A stretch of DNA of 64,000 nt. It comes from Paramyrothecium sp. XJ0827. Its lineage: Eukaryota > Ascomycota > Sordariomycetes > Hypocreales > Stachybotryaceae. The number at the start of each line of letters is the position of its first letter. The first letter of the stretch is position 1. This document shows positions 54,501 through 64,000 of the stretch, one piece after another. A model generated the notes under the pieces. That model was not told the DNA's origin, made no database searches, and saw nothing but the letters and a program-made list of their open reading frames with translations. The position numbers were made by a program, and so were the translations under genes. The DNA lies in contig JAJFPB010000001.1 of assembly GCA_020881915.1 (NCBI GenBank), forward strand, positions 1,116,001 through 1,180,000, given 5' to 3'.

Positions 54501-56113
54501 CAAGCACTTTGTCCACGGTTCGTGCTCCTGATGAAGAGTCCTCTACGAGGATCTTCAGAACGTTGATGGCTTCTCTACCGAATGTGAAGAATGAAAAGAA
54601 GTACTGCGAAAGTTAGCGAATGGAATTCCTGGGGTATGGATGGTAGGACATACCTCGTCAATGGCATATGTTTCATCGTTATCAATGACTCGGATCTTGC
54701 AGGTGTCGGCAAACTCCATCATCTGCGTGTCCTCCACATCGATGATGTTGTCAATGGGAAGAGATATCTTGACGCTGTCGCCATCGTTGTGGCTGCGAAA
54801 GATGACTCGCTGCAAGCTCTTGACCCATTCCGTGGCGCTCGGGACGCTGTCAGCCCGGAAGTTGTACGTGCGATGATGGGTCACGACGGAGAAGTGTACG
54901 CCGTCCTTGTCCTTGTCGGTGATACTGGCCGAGATACCGAAGCTGAGGTCGATTTGGCCGTGGGGGAAATAAAGATTAGTGGAGTCGCGGTAGTAAGACA
55001 AGACATGGCCTTTTAGTCGGAACCAATAGCGGTTATACTTGGGATTGCGCTTCCCACTTTTCGACAAGTAGCCTGACTTTGCGACAACATGCTGGGAACA
55101 GTGTCAACGAGCCGTGACCAAGGTGCAGAGAGAGAACACTTACAGCTTTCTTGGGAAGGTAGGCATAAAAACAAATATGCCTGGCGGTAATGTACATGAA
55201 ACCTTGAAGCAGAACGCTTTGAAGCAGCCAGCAGGGGTATTCTAGGACCATGTTAGGCAAGTATAGATTGGCAAATCGGATGAAACATACCCTCAATAAC
55301 CTGCTCAGGCTCGTCAAACTCGAAAATTTGCATGAGCCTGCGAGCCAGCGGTGTCGAGCTGCTGTGTTCAACAGCCCGCGAGAAGTCGCCCGAGTAGCGC
55401 TCCAGGTCGAAGCTCGGACGGCTGGCCATCTCGGCCTTGGCCTCCAACATCCTACTCATGACAGGCAAGGGCCGGCTGTCCTCGCGCGACAGTGACATGG
55501 GCGACGGCAGGTCGTTGAGATCGCTGGCCTCACTCGTGGTCTGGGTGGCGTGTCCCGCGGGGGCAGAGAGTCTGCTCGGCTCGCGCTTCGACTTCGACTT
55601 CCTCTTAGGTAGGTTAGGCAGCGACTTGAGCAGCTTGTGGCCGCCGGACAGCATGCGCCTGTGCGCTTTCAGTTTCTGCTTCGGAGGCGGTTGTAGGATG
55701 GTGGTTTGTGAGAGGTCCTCCTGGGGCGTATCCTTCTGCCCGTGGCGGTGGGAGAGTCTGTCGGATCGGTCGTGGTGGTGATCGTCGTCCTCGTCGCTAC
55801 TGCTCGCGTCGAAGCGGTCGTTGAAGTTGACTTTGGATCCAGCGGCAGCAATCAAGCCAAAGATGCTCTGGTTCATGTTCATGAACAGAGGCGGTCCCTG
55901 GACGGGTAGGTCGTTGTCGTCTACAGACTCATCGTCACTGTCTTGCAGAGGCGGAGGAAGGTCCACGCTATGGGAGGTTTGCTCCTCCTGGCGGCGCTGC
56001 TGGAGTTTCTGGTTGACACGGCGCAAGACCCTTGCGTCGCCAGACTCTTTCGCAGTGGAGGGAGAGAGAGGCGCCGCGGGAGAAGCGGCTTGTGGAGGGT
56101 CGGTGGGCGCCAT
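51530..56113 (-). CDS. ATG26: ATG26, sterol 3-beta-glucosyltransferase (1460 aa)
   Basis: Five exons: 55291-56113, 55144-55241, 54654-55091, 51898-54603 and 51530-51847, with introns of 49-52 nt, all in frame. Domain order: a long polar N-terminus; first GRAM region with [20 protein letters not shown]; a PH domain ([19 protein letters not shown]) to about residue 410; a second GRAM region near 770 ([20 protein letters not shown]); and a C-terminal GT-B glycosyltransferase from about 975 ([20 protein letters not shown]) to the UDP-sugar site [18 protein letters not shown] near 1305. The enzyme transfers glucose from UDP-glucose to ergosterol and is needed for pexophagy in Pichia and for infection in some plant pathogens. 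The C-terminal acidic tail is fungus-typical. Confidence 0.95.
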
Positions 56114-57965
56114 GGCCGCGGTGAAAACGTTGTCACAGTCGAACCCTCAAGGTGGTAGGGGTTTGGGTTTGTGGCTGCAGCGAAGTCGAGGAGGTATGAA
56201 CAATGGGGTCAGGGGAGACAACTCAAGGGAAGCCGCCCGTGTGCCTGGTCTGTCTAGGGATGATAGGGGCTCGTCGGGGAATATGGTGTGGATGGTGCGC
56301 GGTCGATGTGGGAGGTTGCGGCGGCGGCGGCGGCTCCCACCAATGCCGGAGCGTGCGGCGGCACGAGAGGACCAAGAAGGATTGGCGATAATGATGACAG
56401 GTCTCGGCCGTGCAACGAGCGCCTAGCACAGGGCAGCTCGGGTAGATACCGACTGACTGCGGGTGCGCAGCGCGAAGCAAAAGAGCGATACTGGAATAAT
56501 ACAATGCTTTTGTTTTGTTGTAGAGGGTGGAGAGGTCAAAAGAGGCATCGGCAACCAAGCCTGGTCTGACTCGGTGATGCGGGCAGTCACTGCACCGCCC
56601 GAGCTGTGCTGATGGCGGTACTTCCCATCCAGGTACCCGCAGGTCGGCCCCAGATAAAGAATTAGTGGGGCAGAGGTCCCCTACGAATCGCTACGATGGA
56701 TAGCGATAGTTGATGCGCGCAATCTGATTGGACGAAAGACCGCTGGGAGAACAGGAGATACAACGAGCAGACGGAACTTATCGATAAGAAAGGGGCAAGC
56801 GACCAATGACGCCAGACCAACGGAATTATCGAGACACCGAAATCCCACTGGAACCGTTCAAGTACCGATTTTAGGCTCCCGCTGCCCCAAAGAATCAGAA
56901 TCACCCCCATGGTGCTAAAAGCCTAGACCTTATCTGGGGCACGGTGGTCGAGCTGACCAGGTCACCAGCGAACGGGCGCATGGACCCAAGTTACTTGTTC
57001 CAGCAATGGATCTGGGCTTTTTTGACATGTGACTGTGGGCAAGTGACTGTTGAATTGTGATGAGCCATGGTTCCGATGAATTGCGACGACTGCTACAACG
57101 AAGCGCATTTCTGAGAAATTAATATCACAGGAAGCTCGAATTCTTGAGTCCTTGGGTGGGAGTACGCCATTTCTGCAGGCGCATCCAAAAAGTAACCGAG
57201 CAGACCAGGCCCCAACACCAAGGGCCTCCATCCATGACAGCTTCTCCACCTGCGTGGGAAGCATAAACAACATTCATCAAACGTGCGTCAGAGTGGGGAA
57301 TTGTTAAAACGGCTCATAGAGTTACCTTGGGTGGGTGTATGGGAAAGCACAAGAACCCTAATGGGCTTTTGAGTTCCAGTTTTGCCATTTTTCTCCCGCG
57401 GGTCTGTTGTTTGGTGATGGTGGTGGTGGTGGTGGCTTACACCTGCATAACCCCCATGATTCTGATCCGGTCCTGACGCAGTTCGGTCACAAATGACTCT
57501 CGTAACCCTGCCGTACAGGGAAGCGTGACGAGCATGCCGCTTTGACATATTGAGTCAATGTATCTTTGTGTTCTTAGTTTTAATTCCCTCTCTGGGTGCA
57601 CCCTGTAGGTTTACTCAGCCCCAATTGTGTACGACGATGCTTTCATTTAAGTATAGTCACATGCACCGTACAAGTCTAGGAACGAATTGCCTCGATGAGC
57701 AGCTAGCAAGACGAGCCCAACATGTGGATGAAATATTCCACTCTCGTCGAATCCAGGAGCGATACAGCAACCGTAATCGATCTTAAGCCAACGTACAAAA
57801 ATTCTCATGCGCTAAGTGCACCTTTTACCATCCAACTCCTAGAGATACATCTCAATAAGGCACCTTACCTACCTACCGTAACCCCCAAAGTCTACCCGGC
57901 GTGGGAACGTTGCAGGCCGTCTATGTAGTCCTCTCATTAAAAGCACATGTATGAGCCACCAATCA
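56114..57965. other. Intergenic between ATG26 and CMR1
   Basis: About 1.85 kb, mostly promoter and leader of ATG26 and the 3' side of CMR1. Small frames near 56662-56910 and 56962-57273 lack any recognisable feature. A (TGG)6 microsatellite lies at 57418-57435. Confidence 0.5.
57418..57435. repeat. (TGG)6 microsatellite
   Basis: Six perfect TGG copies in noncoding DNA between ATG26 and CMR1. Confidence 0.9.
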
Positions 57966-59557
57966 TTACTGCCACAAGCACAACTTGCCGCTGGCCGTGC
58001 CGCCAGCCACCCAGTTCATGGTTGGGTGGAAATGTGCCACGGCTGGAACTGCAGTGATGCCTTCGCCTTCGAGTTGAGCCAGCTGGCTGCCATCTGCGGC
58101 GAACACGTCGACAAAACGGTTCATGTTTCCAATGGCGAGTTTCTGAATGCCATCTTGCGGCCGCTTCTGCCATTGCGGCTTGAGAATAGTCACCCAACGA
58201 CCGGTTTGGTTGTTGTGACGAATGCTATGGGCAGGTTCTATCGCTTCCGAGCTGATGTCGTGGCCTGCCGCCCAAGTTCCGGCATCTGCAAAATCGTAAA
58301 TCTTGATCGTGTCGTCGTACGAAGAGGTAGCGATGTGCCCCGCGGGACTCCAAGAAGCATGGGACACCGAGAGTCTGGACGAGTGCTCCCCGAGCAAAGC
58401 TGGATGACGAAGGTCACCTTTTCCGGAAATCTTTCTAAGATCCCAAATCTTGAGCGTTCGGTCCAGCGATGCAGTCGCGAACAGGTGAGGCTGAAGGGGG
58501 TGCAGCGAAAATCCTCCAATCTTGTGGTCGCTTAGATGCCAGATCTCCTCGCTACGCGGCGCCCTGGTGTCATAACGACCAACACTGCCATCCAATGTTG
58601 AGAAGTACAGCATGTGTGGCTCTGAATCAGCCATATCGAGTGCCGATAGCGGCAGGTCCGAATCCGGGTCGGCCGGTGCGAACACTTGTGTCGAGACACC
58701 CTTTTCCAAGTCCATTTTACGGATGGACGAATCATACGAGGAAGTGTAGACTGCGTTGCTGTCGGTGGGCGAAAAGACAAATGATGTGATGGTGCGCGCA
58801 TGAGTCTTGAAGGCTGAGATGACCGGGTCTGGACGGTCATAATCCTCGTCGTCATCATCGTTGACCTCTGGCGGCGCTTGTGAAGCATCAAAAACACCCA
58901 TAGCGCCCTCCTTGTCACCGGCGAAGATGACGGCCTTGTCTTCGATTGGGTGGAATCCGAGCGCATAGATTCGCTGCGGAGTAATCTTCATGTCTGCTTG
59001 TATGTTAGCCCATTCCTTGTCGAGATGACCAACCAAAACGTACCATTAGGGATCCAATGCTCGTAGATTTTCATGCTCGACATGCGCTGCCGTAGCTCCT
59101 TGAGGCCGGCATCGGTCGTCTCCTTCACGTCATCCTCGGTAAAAGTGCGTATACCTGGCTGGGCGCCTCTGACAATCCCCTTAAAACTGTCGAGACCCCG
59201 GTCGTATTTCTTGCCCTCAACGAGGATCTTGTCGAGGCTGAGATCGTCACTGACGCGGAGCCTCTTCTGTCGCGCCTTTGCTACCTCAGTCTCGACTTCT
59301 TCCTCAATTTTTCTCTTCGTGTCCTCGTCCTCTGCTTGTATTCCAGCCAATCGGGAACTCATTCGGGTAGGACGTGCGGGCTCGCGCTTAACGGCTTCGG
59401 TTCTCGTCCTCCTAGTCGATACTGGCCGAGGCGCGGGCTTGGGCTTGTCTGGAATGATCTTTTTCGCCGTCACCGAGATATCTTTCAAGAGCGCCTTGTT
59501 GGCCTCCATATTCTCGCGCCGCCTTCGCTCGAAAGCGCTCATCTCGGCGGCAGGCAT
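57966..59557 (-). CDS. CMR1: CMR1, DNA damage-binding WD40 protein (513 aa)
   Basis: Two exons, 59044-59557 and 57966-58993, joined by a 50-nt intron (GTACGT...GCAG) that yields HWIPNDMKITPQRIYALGFH. An N-terminal part begins with MSAFERRRRENMEANKALL, a conserved start in this family, and is charged and helical. The C-terminal part is a seven-blade WD40 propeller, with blades such as SSYDSSIRKMDLEKG, ATASLDRTLKIWDLRK, ATSSYDDTIKIYDFAD and ending VAGGTASGKLCLWQ. In yeast Cmr1 binds UV-damaged DNA, associates with histones and collects at intranuclear quality-control sites during replication stress. The length agrees with yeast (522). It is head to head with the Mtf2-like gene. Confidence 0.93.
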
Positions 59558-59982
59558 CTTGAAGGCTTGGTGGTGGACGATAGGAAACGGAGGGCAAAAA
59601 CAGCGATTGAACGATTATTGTGAAGTCACACAACGTTGAAAGCAAGAACAGCTATGCCAGAAGCTACTAGCAACGTGCAGCCGCCCTACAGGTGTGGCAC
59701 GCAAACACGAGGTTGATCTGAGGTGAAGCTGAAAAGGTGGTGACGAGCATTTCAGGCGAGACGCGGCGCGCATCGGATTTGGTGGCTTAATTGATTTTAG
59801 GGCGCGAAGTCACGCGCCGCCACTTTAGTCGCGTTTTCTCAGGCGTGGTGCCTGCACTCGGCCGAGTCCTGCTTATCGCTATCAGGCATTAGCAGGAGCT
59901 GTAATTTTTTGAGGACGGCGACTGGAGACGAAACAAGCAACCTTGGAGAAGCACTCGGAGCTTCCTCGAGTCGCCAGCAACC
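59558..59982. promoter_or_regulatory. Bidirectional promoter, CMR1 / Mtf2-like gene
   Basis: 425 bp between divergent starts. Three ACGCG/CGCGT pentamers lie within 75 bp (59761-59765, 59812-59816, 59830-59834), a cluster that resembles MBF-responsive promoters of S-phase genes. Confidence 0.5.
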
Positions 59983-61170
59983 ATGGCCTCCACACTTGCG
60001 CCGTTCTTATATCAGACGCGCACTCTTCTGAGAATTGGCAAGACACCATGCACTTTCGCAGTGGCCCGTCATGCGCACTTCGCGCGCCGTCCTAGGCGAC
60101 CCGACAATTCCATCCCGTTTGAATGGGACGCCGACGGCCACAAGCCCGAGTCTGAGGATCCGACAGAATCGACAATCACTCCCTCGGAGGCCGAGGTCTT
60201 CAAGAGTATTTTTGACGAGATCTCGCAAGGGAAAGTGCCACGCGCGAAGAAGTCTCGATCTACTGCCACCAGCAGCGGTGCCGACACGGAGCAGCCCTCA
60301 CGACCAGACGACAGCTCTCGCTCGCTCGTGGAGCAGGCGCGTCAGACCGACTTTGCCGAAAAAATCTTGCAACGATACCCTCAGTCGTTGCGCAAGGCCG
60401 CCCAAGTCGCACTGGGCCTGTACGAGCTGGAACCCGGTAACTTCCAGACCACAAAGTCTCTTCAGCTCGACGAGGTCGACCAGGCGGACAAGCTAGCGGA
60501 GAGGGAGCGGTGCGAGCGCATCCGGGAGAAAGAGTCGGCACGGGTCACGCAGATCATGCAGAAATGTTCTGATGATGCGCAGCTGTGGAAGGCCATGGAG
60601 CAGAATGTCTTTTCTCTGCCCCAGAAGCTGGGAATTCTACAAGCAGCCACGGGGAGCTCGACCCGATCAAAGAGGACCAAGAAAGCGACGGAAACCAAGC
60701 CAAAGGACGAGAAGTACAATATCGACATCCACGGTCCCCTCTTCTCCCAGTACCTTAATACGGGACTGCGACTCTTCGACACCGCCTTTGCCAGACCATC
60801 GCCCTTCATTTTCCAAATCCTTCCTCGTGTCAAGGATCTCGGCCTCCCCGCCTATGTCCTGGGCGTGTCGACACCCTTCTTTGTGAACTTGGCTCGCATC
60901 CACTGGGACCGCTTCGGCGACGCGAACTCGGCGCTGGACGTGCTGCAGGAGATGAACTCAGTGGGCCTCTATGCCGATGAGGAAGTGAGGGAGCTGCTGA
61001 ACAGGATCGAGGACAACCTGCACGCCTGTACATGGGGCGCGCAAGGGCCGTTTGTCATGGCCATGATGGACTCGCCACCGTACGACAGCTCGCTCACCCA
61101 GCGGCTGACGGAGATGAAGGAGTACGTGGCGCAGTCGTTGCAAGACCGCGCCAAAGAATCGCTTGAATGA
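59983..61170 (+). CDS. Mtf2-like mitochondrial protein (395 aa)
   Basis: A single exon. The first ~40 residues (RTLLRIGKTPCTFAVARHAH) are rich in arginine and alanine without acids, as in a mitochondrial presequence. The central part has the sequence AQLWKAMEQNVFSLPQKLG and the C-terminal half LPAYVLGVSTPFFVNLARIH followed by a run ending ALDVLQEMNSVGLY. These resemble the C-terminal domain of fungal Mtf2-like proteins (yeast Mtf2/Nam1 couples mitochondrial transcription to translation and RNA stability). The assignment is by remembered sequence character, so moderate. Middle linker residues 230-245 are lysine and threonine rich. Confidence 0.7.
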   Translation: MASTLAPFLYQTRTLLRIGKTPCTFAVARHAHFARRPRRPDNSIPFEWDADGHKPESEDPTESTITPSEAEVFKSIFDEISQGKVPRAKKSRSTATSSGADTEQPSRPDDSSRSLVEQARQTDFAEKILQRYPQSLRKAAQVALGLYELEPGNFQTTKSLQLDEVDQADKLAERERCERIREKESARVTQIMQKCSDDAQLWKAMEQNVFSLPQKLGILQAATGSSTRSKRTKKATETKPKDEKYNIDIHGPLFSQYLNTGLRLFDTAFARPSPFIFQILPRVKDLGLPAYVLGVSTPFFVNLARIHWDRFGDANSALDVLQEMNSVGLYADEEVRELLNRIEDNLHACTWGAQGPFVMAMMDSPPYDSSLTQRLTEMKEYVAQSLQDRAKESLE

Positions 61171-61439
61171 GAATGGATCGAGATTTGTAAACTAAGAAGT
61201 GTAAATGTAAGATAGCCGAAGAGTCTGTGACTCTCATTGTACAACATCGTCATGGTCTGAAAGATCCTGCTTTCCTGCCACTGCCACAGCTTGGAAAAAT
61301 TTCCACCTCAGAGCAACTTAATCCATATATAAAATACAAGCCACAGCGGGATCCATAGCCCAAGCTTAAAACACCAACGACCTAATCCTGCCATAGTCTA
61401 ATTAACCACGGATTCTCGGTTCAGTTGTCGTTCTAGAAA

Positions 61440-62393
61440 TCATGGCAGAGGTGGTGGCGGGCCAAAATCCATCGAAGGAGGCCGGGCCGTGTTGCTCATC
61501 GCAAAGGGACTCCCTCCTGTGAAGTCCAAACCCTTAGAATTCTTCCTTTCCCAATACTCTAGAATCACCATGAACAACACTGAGCTCCCAGGAGCCAACC
61601 ACTGAAGCAACAGAAGGGTATGGCCAGCTTTGAAGTCGACAGAGTTACCACTGAAACTCGATGTGGCCCAAGTTAATGCAATACCGATCTGTAAAACAGA
61701 CATGGCAGCAAAAAGCCCAAGCAGAGTTGACAGGAATAATATTAACCGTGGCAGTTGTGCAAACCGACTAGGCTTGCCTCTACTCTCCCAGTAGGTCCTC
61801 ACTAGAAGAGTTGCAAGGCCAATGACGAACAAGATTGGCGGGACCACTCCGAAGCAGAGGAACACTCTGGACTGGAGCTCTAAAGCCAGCTTTAGAACCC
61901 CAAAGTGTTCAGACTGAAGCAAGAGTGTCGTGCCAATGCTGTCCGGCTGTGTGCCATACGTTGTAGGAGCGCAGATAGGGGCGTCGCCGAGCATTGCGCA
62001 GATACCTGCTCATGCGAAATATTAGCAATGTTGCAATAGCGAATAACGGTTCAAAAGAATGCTTCAACGGGACTCACCAAAATAGCCAACATTTACATCC
62101 AAGCCCTTTGAGGTTGAGATTGTCATGAGAAAGATACTTGGTATCCCGGGTGACGTTGAAACACACCCAACAAGAGGCAGTGCTGTGAGGGTAAGTCAAC
62201 CAGCGCGTCCTTGAGAATTGAGCTGCGAGGCAGTCTTACTGTAAAGGAGGATGGTTGTAACCAGTAAAATCACAAGTAGATACCGGAACGCTATTTGATC
62301 TGGAGTTTTGATGGGCAGCCGGGTTAGTCAAATGTGGCCAATGCAAGGCGGTTGTGCACACTCCTGCAGAAGATGGAATCTCAACTCACTCAT
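61440..62393 (-). CDS. Fig1-like four-helix plasma-membrane protein (244 aa)
   Basis: I propose four exons: 62390-62393 (ATGA only), 62240-62299, 62078-62182 and 61440-62005. The product has claudin-like topology with four hydrophobic segments: FRYLLVILLVTTILLYTLPL, then CFGVVPPILFVIGLATLLV, LPRLILFLSTLLGLFAAMSV and LAPGSSVLFMVILEYW. The extracellular loop carries the sequence VNVGYFGICAMLGDAPICAP, similar to the GxC motif of Fig1, the calcium-uptake and mating-fusion protein of yeast and Candida. The family call rests on this loop and the topology. The tail is short, with a proline run (GPPPPLP). The 4-nt first exon is uncommon and is the weakest part of the model. Confidence 0.6.
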
Positions 62394-63492
62394 AGTGTTT
62401 GATAGAGCAGATAAGATGCTTTGAAGTGGTTTTGGTGTCGCTAGCGAATACCGTGGAGATTTGGCGGACAAAACAGATTGCTGTCAAGGGTGGACGTCAA
62501 GGCGGAGTTTCAACAGAAAAGAACGGAAATGAATGAACTTTGCGGGCATTAAACTCCAAAAAAAGAAGGAAAAAAAGAGATTGACCAAATGCCAATTTTG
62601 AATGGTCAGGGTCCCTGCTTTTAATACCAACAACTACGCGCTTGCATCTTCGACACGGTTACGGCGCTCCAGATCTCCAAGTCTAATCTTGGTGCTAACA
62701 GCACGGGAACCGGTAGACCAACGGCGTGCTAGTATCAATTTGAATAAAGGTCCATCGCAGGATCCAATGGAGGGTATCAAGACCAGCGTCAAATGAAACA
62801 AAGGCCTTTGAGGAGCGCTTTGAGGCCAACTTTGTCGAGGCCATGGCATGGTCCCAGCCAAAAATGCCAGCGCTTCAGGTCCTGGCGCTTCAACCATATC
62901 TCTTTACCTGTTTGTTGCAGGCTTTGGGCCAACGGCTAAAGGAGTGAGATGGACTACGATTGGACAGTCATGCGTCCTCTGTGCTGGAGTTAGGATCTCG
63001 TAGCCGCTTGATTTGACGCTAAGTGTGTCTCGTCACCAACACTCTCCTAATTTGGACCAACTACCAACACACATCGGCTACTGTGGAGTGGAGACTGAGT
63101 AACAACGTAGGCAATCGTTTCCCTTCATGTTTGCAAATTTTCGTTTTTGAATATTGTTCCTTAGGGCCTGATGGCTTTTGGTTCTTCCTGCTCTACAGCC
63201 TGGTCCGAAGCTTAAGCTAATAATCGAGCATGTAATCGAGGACAGAAATCTGGTGAAATCTATCGTTCTGTTTGCTCATATGCATCCCACCTGTGAAGTG
63301 AAAAACACGGATTGCCGCTGTGCTGGGAATTAGGGAAGCGAGCAACCGCACATGGGGAACGTCGTCAAAATACCATAGTTTTGTTTAAATCTAGCACTCC
63401 GCACTTGCTCAGCTCTCAATGATAGTGTATTGCAATAAGCCTAATCATATATTTGAAATCACTTTAATTTGCTGTGCCGTCTACTCTTCTAC
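62394..63492. other. Intergenic, no convincing gene
   Basis: About 1.1 kb upstream of the Fig1-like gene. Frames at 62602-62897 and 63023-63220 have no family resemblance or start context. No repeat or RNA gene is seen. Confidence 0.45.
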
Positions 63493-63954
63493 TCAGTCGA
63501 GCTTGTTGTCAGACAAGAGTTCCACGGGGCAGCTTGTGGAAGTACCGTCTTCGATCCTCTTCCTCCTTTCCCAGTACTTCTGGCGATATGTATCAAGCAC
63601 TTTCTCATCTCGCTCTCTATACTCTTCCGGAAGAGGCTCGGGAATGAGTTCCTTGCGAGGGTGGAACCATTCTTCTTGAGGAATATTCCTTCCATCGACT
63701 CCCCGCAGGGCAGTCTCCATTTTGTTATCGTAGGGGAGGCGGTCAAGGTATGCTTTGATCAGAGCAGGGCTCAGTGCAACTGCGTCAACCACATTACGGT
63801 CTGCATCCCAGGAGCGAAGGACACCGTCTGTGCCAAGTAGTAAAATACCCATAAGCGTTGGGTCTTGTTTTAAGTGCAGTATGATTGTTGTTAGCTCGTT
63901 CTGAGCAGGATCGAGGCTGGGGTCTCTTTTGGACGAGTTGTTCTCCTGAGTCAT
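63493..63954 (-). CDS. Hypothetical protein (153 aa), near window edge
   Basis: I do not recognise the family. A continuous frame from ATG 63954 gives a 153-residue protein, with PAQNELTTIILHLKQDPTLM near the N-terminus and the charged stretch YRERDEKVLDTYRQKYWERR toward the C-terminus. It looks like a soluble helical protein. Only 46 bp upstream are in the window, so an additional upstream exon cannot be excluded. The frame is long relative to chance and is the only good reading here. Confidence 0.5.
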   Translation of the reverse strand: MTQENNSSKRDPSLDPAQNELTTIILHLKQDPTLMGILLLGTDGVLRSWDADRNVVDAVALSPALIKAYLDRLPYDNKMETALRGVDGRNIPQEEWFHPRKELIPEPLPEEYRERDEKVLDTYRQKYWERRKRIEDGTSTSCPVELLSDNKLD

Positions 63955-64000
63955 GATGATATTCTGCGGCGTGAACTTCGCAAAGAACTAGACAAGAAGA

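Noticed and set aside
56662..57273. Two minus-strand frames upstream of ATG26
   Set aside because: Short, no conserved features; the region is better read as promoter and leader.

Overview
The window reads as nuclear DNA of a filamentous ascomycete (Pezizomycotina, most likely a Sordariomycete; Hypocreales is a guess). The evidence is many short GT-AG introns (mostly 49 to 110 nt, several with CTAAC or CTGAC branch-like sites), fungus-specific families (a HET-domain protein, two Zn2Cys6 regulators, a fungal bZIP, an Atg26 with GRAM and PH regions, a Fig1-like membrane protein) and CT-rich leaders in front of genes. All exon structures were assembled by hand from reading frame, splice consensus and family alignment from memory; no search was run.

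Left part, about 1 to 28 kb, is accessory in character. It holds a HET-domain gene running off the left edge, a possible small protein, a 4-coumarate-CoA-ligase-like enzyme, a bZIP regulator divergent from a five-exon TOXD-type enoyl reductase, a decayed arginyl-tRNA synthetase copy, a single-domain MetE-like methyltransferase, an F-box-like protein, a Zn2Cys6 regulator, a secreted GH2 exo-beta-D-glucosaminidase, an NCS1 purine/cytosine permease and a second Zn2Cys6 regulator. Ligase, bZIP, reductase and tRNA-synthetase relic could be the remains or edge of a small metabolic cluster, but no PKS or NRPS core is present.

A 3.6 kb stretch without a convincing gene (27993 to 31586) separates this from a dense conserved block. 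The block holds CHL1 helicase, ribosomal protein L28, CDC7 kinase, condensin subunit 1 (Ycs4/Cnd1), FCP1 phosphatase, a short-chain dehydrogenase, the GRIM-19 subunit of complex I, a small acidic hypothetical protein, ATG26, CMR1, an Mtf2-like mitochondrial protein, a Fig1-like four-helix membrane protein and a hypothetical protein near the right edge. Several of these genes are head to head (CHL1/RPL28, CDC7/condensin, CMR1/Mtf2-like), and those shared promoters contain ACGCG-type motifs like the MBF box of S-phase genes.

The most notable observations are the arginyl-tRNA synthetase pseudogene (HIGH region lost, paired frameshifts, nonsense codon and KMSKS-side deletion); a stop-free, 3n-length intron that splits the glycine-rich cofactor loop of the short-chain dehydrogenase; a 478-nt intron that splits a zinc-ligand cysteine codon in a Zn2Cys6 regulator; and a 4-nt first exon in the Fig1-like gene.
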